DNA of 6,674 nt, taken from positions 1-6,674 of the forward strand of contig JAITED010000022.1 in assembly GCA_031282235.1 (NCBI GenBank), read 5' to 3'. The position numbers were made by a program, and so were the translations under genes. Positions 5,615 to 6,674 of this stretch are shown piece by piece. The notes under the pieces were generated by a model that was not told the DNA's origin, did not search any database, and saw only the letters and a program-made list of their open reading frames with translations. This DNA comes from Propionibacteriaceae bacterium. GTDB lineage: Bacteria; Actinomycetota; Actinomycetes; Propionibacteriales; Propionibacteriaceae. The first letter of the stretch is position 1. Every line of letters begins with the position of its first letter.

Positions 5615-6674
5615 GTGGCCAAGGTCCGGGTCTCCGAGCTCGCTAAAGATCTCGGGATATCAAGTAAAGAACTTATTAGTGAACTCTCTGCGGTGGGGGA
5701 GTTCGTTAAATCATCTTCGTCGTCAGTCGAAGAAATTGTGGCGCTCCAAGTAAGGAAAGTGCTGGCTACCAAAATGGCGGCTGCTCCCGCCCCAGCTCCC
5801 GCAGCTAAACCTGCGGATGCTGCGGGTGCGGCGGGTGTTGCTACTACGGGTGCAGTTCCGGGCGCTGCTAGCCCGGCGGTAACTCCAGCTAGCCCCGAAG
5901 CTACCACAGCCCCAGCGTCCGCTCCGGTTCCGGTGGCTGCGGCAACGCCTGCGTCCCCGACCCCGGCGGCTCCGGCTCCGAAAGCGGGGGCGGCAACGCC
6001 GCACCCCGGCGCGAAGTCATCAGGGGCAACTCCGGCACCAAACTCAGTTTTCTCTAACGCCCCGGCTACGCCAACTGCCCCGGGCGCTCCGCGTCCCGGA
6101 GCCCCGCGTCCCAGTGCGCCGAAGCCTGCTCCGGTGTCGGGCACCCCAAGTCCCGGTGCGCCCAGGCGTAGCGGGCCGCGTCCGGGCAATAACCCGTTTA
6201 TGTCCGCACAGGGCATGGGCAGGCGCGGGTCAGAGCGCAGCGAGGATGACAGCAACCGGATGCCTCGCCCCAACCCAGCCATGATGCCGAAACGCGCTGG
6301 GCAAGGCTTTACGGGCGGTCCGGGTGCAGGCGGTGGCGGTGCCACTGCGGGCGGTCGCCCCGGTGGGGCACGCTCCGGTTCCGGTGGTGGTCGCGGCGCT
6401 GGTCGTCCCGGTACGGGAGCTCGTCCCGGCGGCGCTCCCGGTGCGGCAGCGGGAGCGGGAGCAGCATTGCCCCCCAGCAGTGGCCGTGGCGGTCGCGGTG
6501 GCCGAGGTGGTTCCGGTACGCAGGGCGCTTTCGGTCGCGGTGGCGCAGGCGCGAAACGCGGACGTAAGCCGAAGCGCGTACGTCGTCAAGAGTTTGAGAT
6601 GGAGCACGCACCTATCATCGGAGGGGTGCGGATTCGCCAAGGTGAAGGGCAAGCGATTCGGCTGCGGCGCGGGT
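5615..6674 (+). CDS. infB: Translation initiation factor IF-2, N-terminal part (3' end outside window)
   Basis: IF-2 is the GTPase that brings fMet-tRNA to the 30S subunit. Only 353 codons are inside the window and the frame is open to the last base. The first 54 residues (MAKVRVSELAKDLGISSKEL onward) form the conserved IF-2 N-terminal helical domain. Residues about 55-190 are a low-complexity Ala/Pro/Ser/Thr linker. RPNPAMMPKR (218-227) is a conserved island of actinobacterial IF-2. Residues about 228-313 are Gly/Arg-rich with GRGGRGGRGG at 290-299, then a basic cluster KRGRKPKRVRR (314-324) and RQEFEMEHAPIIGGVRI (324-340), the usual entry to the conserved core. The GTPase domain is not reached. 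GTG is chosen from the family start MAKVRV and the AAGGAG site. A long frame on the opposite strand (5536-6345) is only a shadow of this GC-rich coding sequence. Confidence 0.95.
   Translation, partial: MAKVRVSELAKDLGISSKELISELSAVGEFVKSSSSSVEEIVALQVRKVLATKMAAAPAPAPAAKPADAAGAAGVATTGAVPGAASPAVTPASPEATTAPASAPVPVAAATPASPTPAAPAPKAGAATPHPGAKSSGATPAPNSVFSNAPATPTAPGAPRPGAPRPSAPKPAPVSGTPSPGAPRRSGPRPGNNPFMSAQGMGRRGSERSEDDSNRMPRPNPAMMPKRAGQGFTGGPGAGGGGATAGGRPGGARSGSGGGRGAGRPGTGARPGGAPGAAAGAGAALPPSSGRGGRGGRGGSGTQGAFGRGGAGAKRGRKPKRVRRQEFEMEHAPIIGGVRIRQGEGQAIRLRRG

Noticed and set aside
5536..6345. Long open frame on the - strand (269 codons) opposite infB
   Set aside because: It is exactly antisense to the repetitive GC-rich IF-2 linker; its Gly/Ala/Pro composition is a by-product of that sequence and it shows no known motif.

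Overview
The window looks like a chromosomal segment from a high-GC Gram-positive bacterium (Actinobacteria, perhaps near Actinomycetaceae). The clues are the order proS, nusA, rnpM, infB; a short NusA that begins MDIDM and lacks the C-terminal extension; an IF-2 that begins MAKVRV and has a very long Ala/Pro then Gly/Arg-rich N-terminal part; GTG starts; and GC-rich third codon positions. The family-level placement is inference. All genes are on the + strand.

Region 1 (1-2079) is a tight three-gene cluster: the C-terminal part of a CotH-family kinase-like protein (cut by the window edge), a cytosolic VTC-domain protein of the polyphosphate polymerase/CYTH type, and a multi-pass DUF4956 membrane protein with a soluble tail. 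The first two genes abut or overlap by 4 nt and the third follows after 40 nt, so they are probably co-transcribed and may form one membrane-associated phosphate or polyphosphate module.

Region 2 (2080-2284) is non-coding. It holds two oppositely oriented copies of a 44-46 nt palindromic repeat, like a REP pair or small MITE, then a weak terminator-like hairpin with a T run, then a possible -10 box that would make the next gene leaderless.

Region 3 (2285-6674) carries translation and transcription genes: prolyl-tRNA synthetase (proS), the transcription factor NusA, the small RNA-binding protein RnpM/YlxR and the start of translation initiation factor IF-2 (infB, cut by the window end). rimP, which normally sits just before nusA, is absent between proS and nusA; a 123-nt structured leader occupies that place. 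A 232-nt leader before infB contains several minimal ORFs, four of them joined by successive ATGA stop/start overlaps, and a hairpin next to the infB ribosome binding site. These leaders are the least explained parts of the window.
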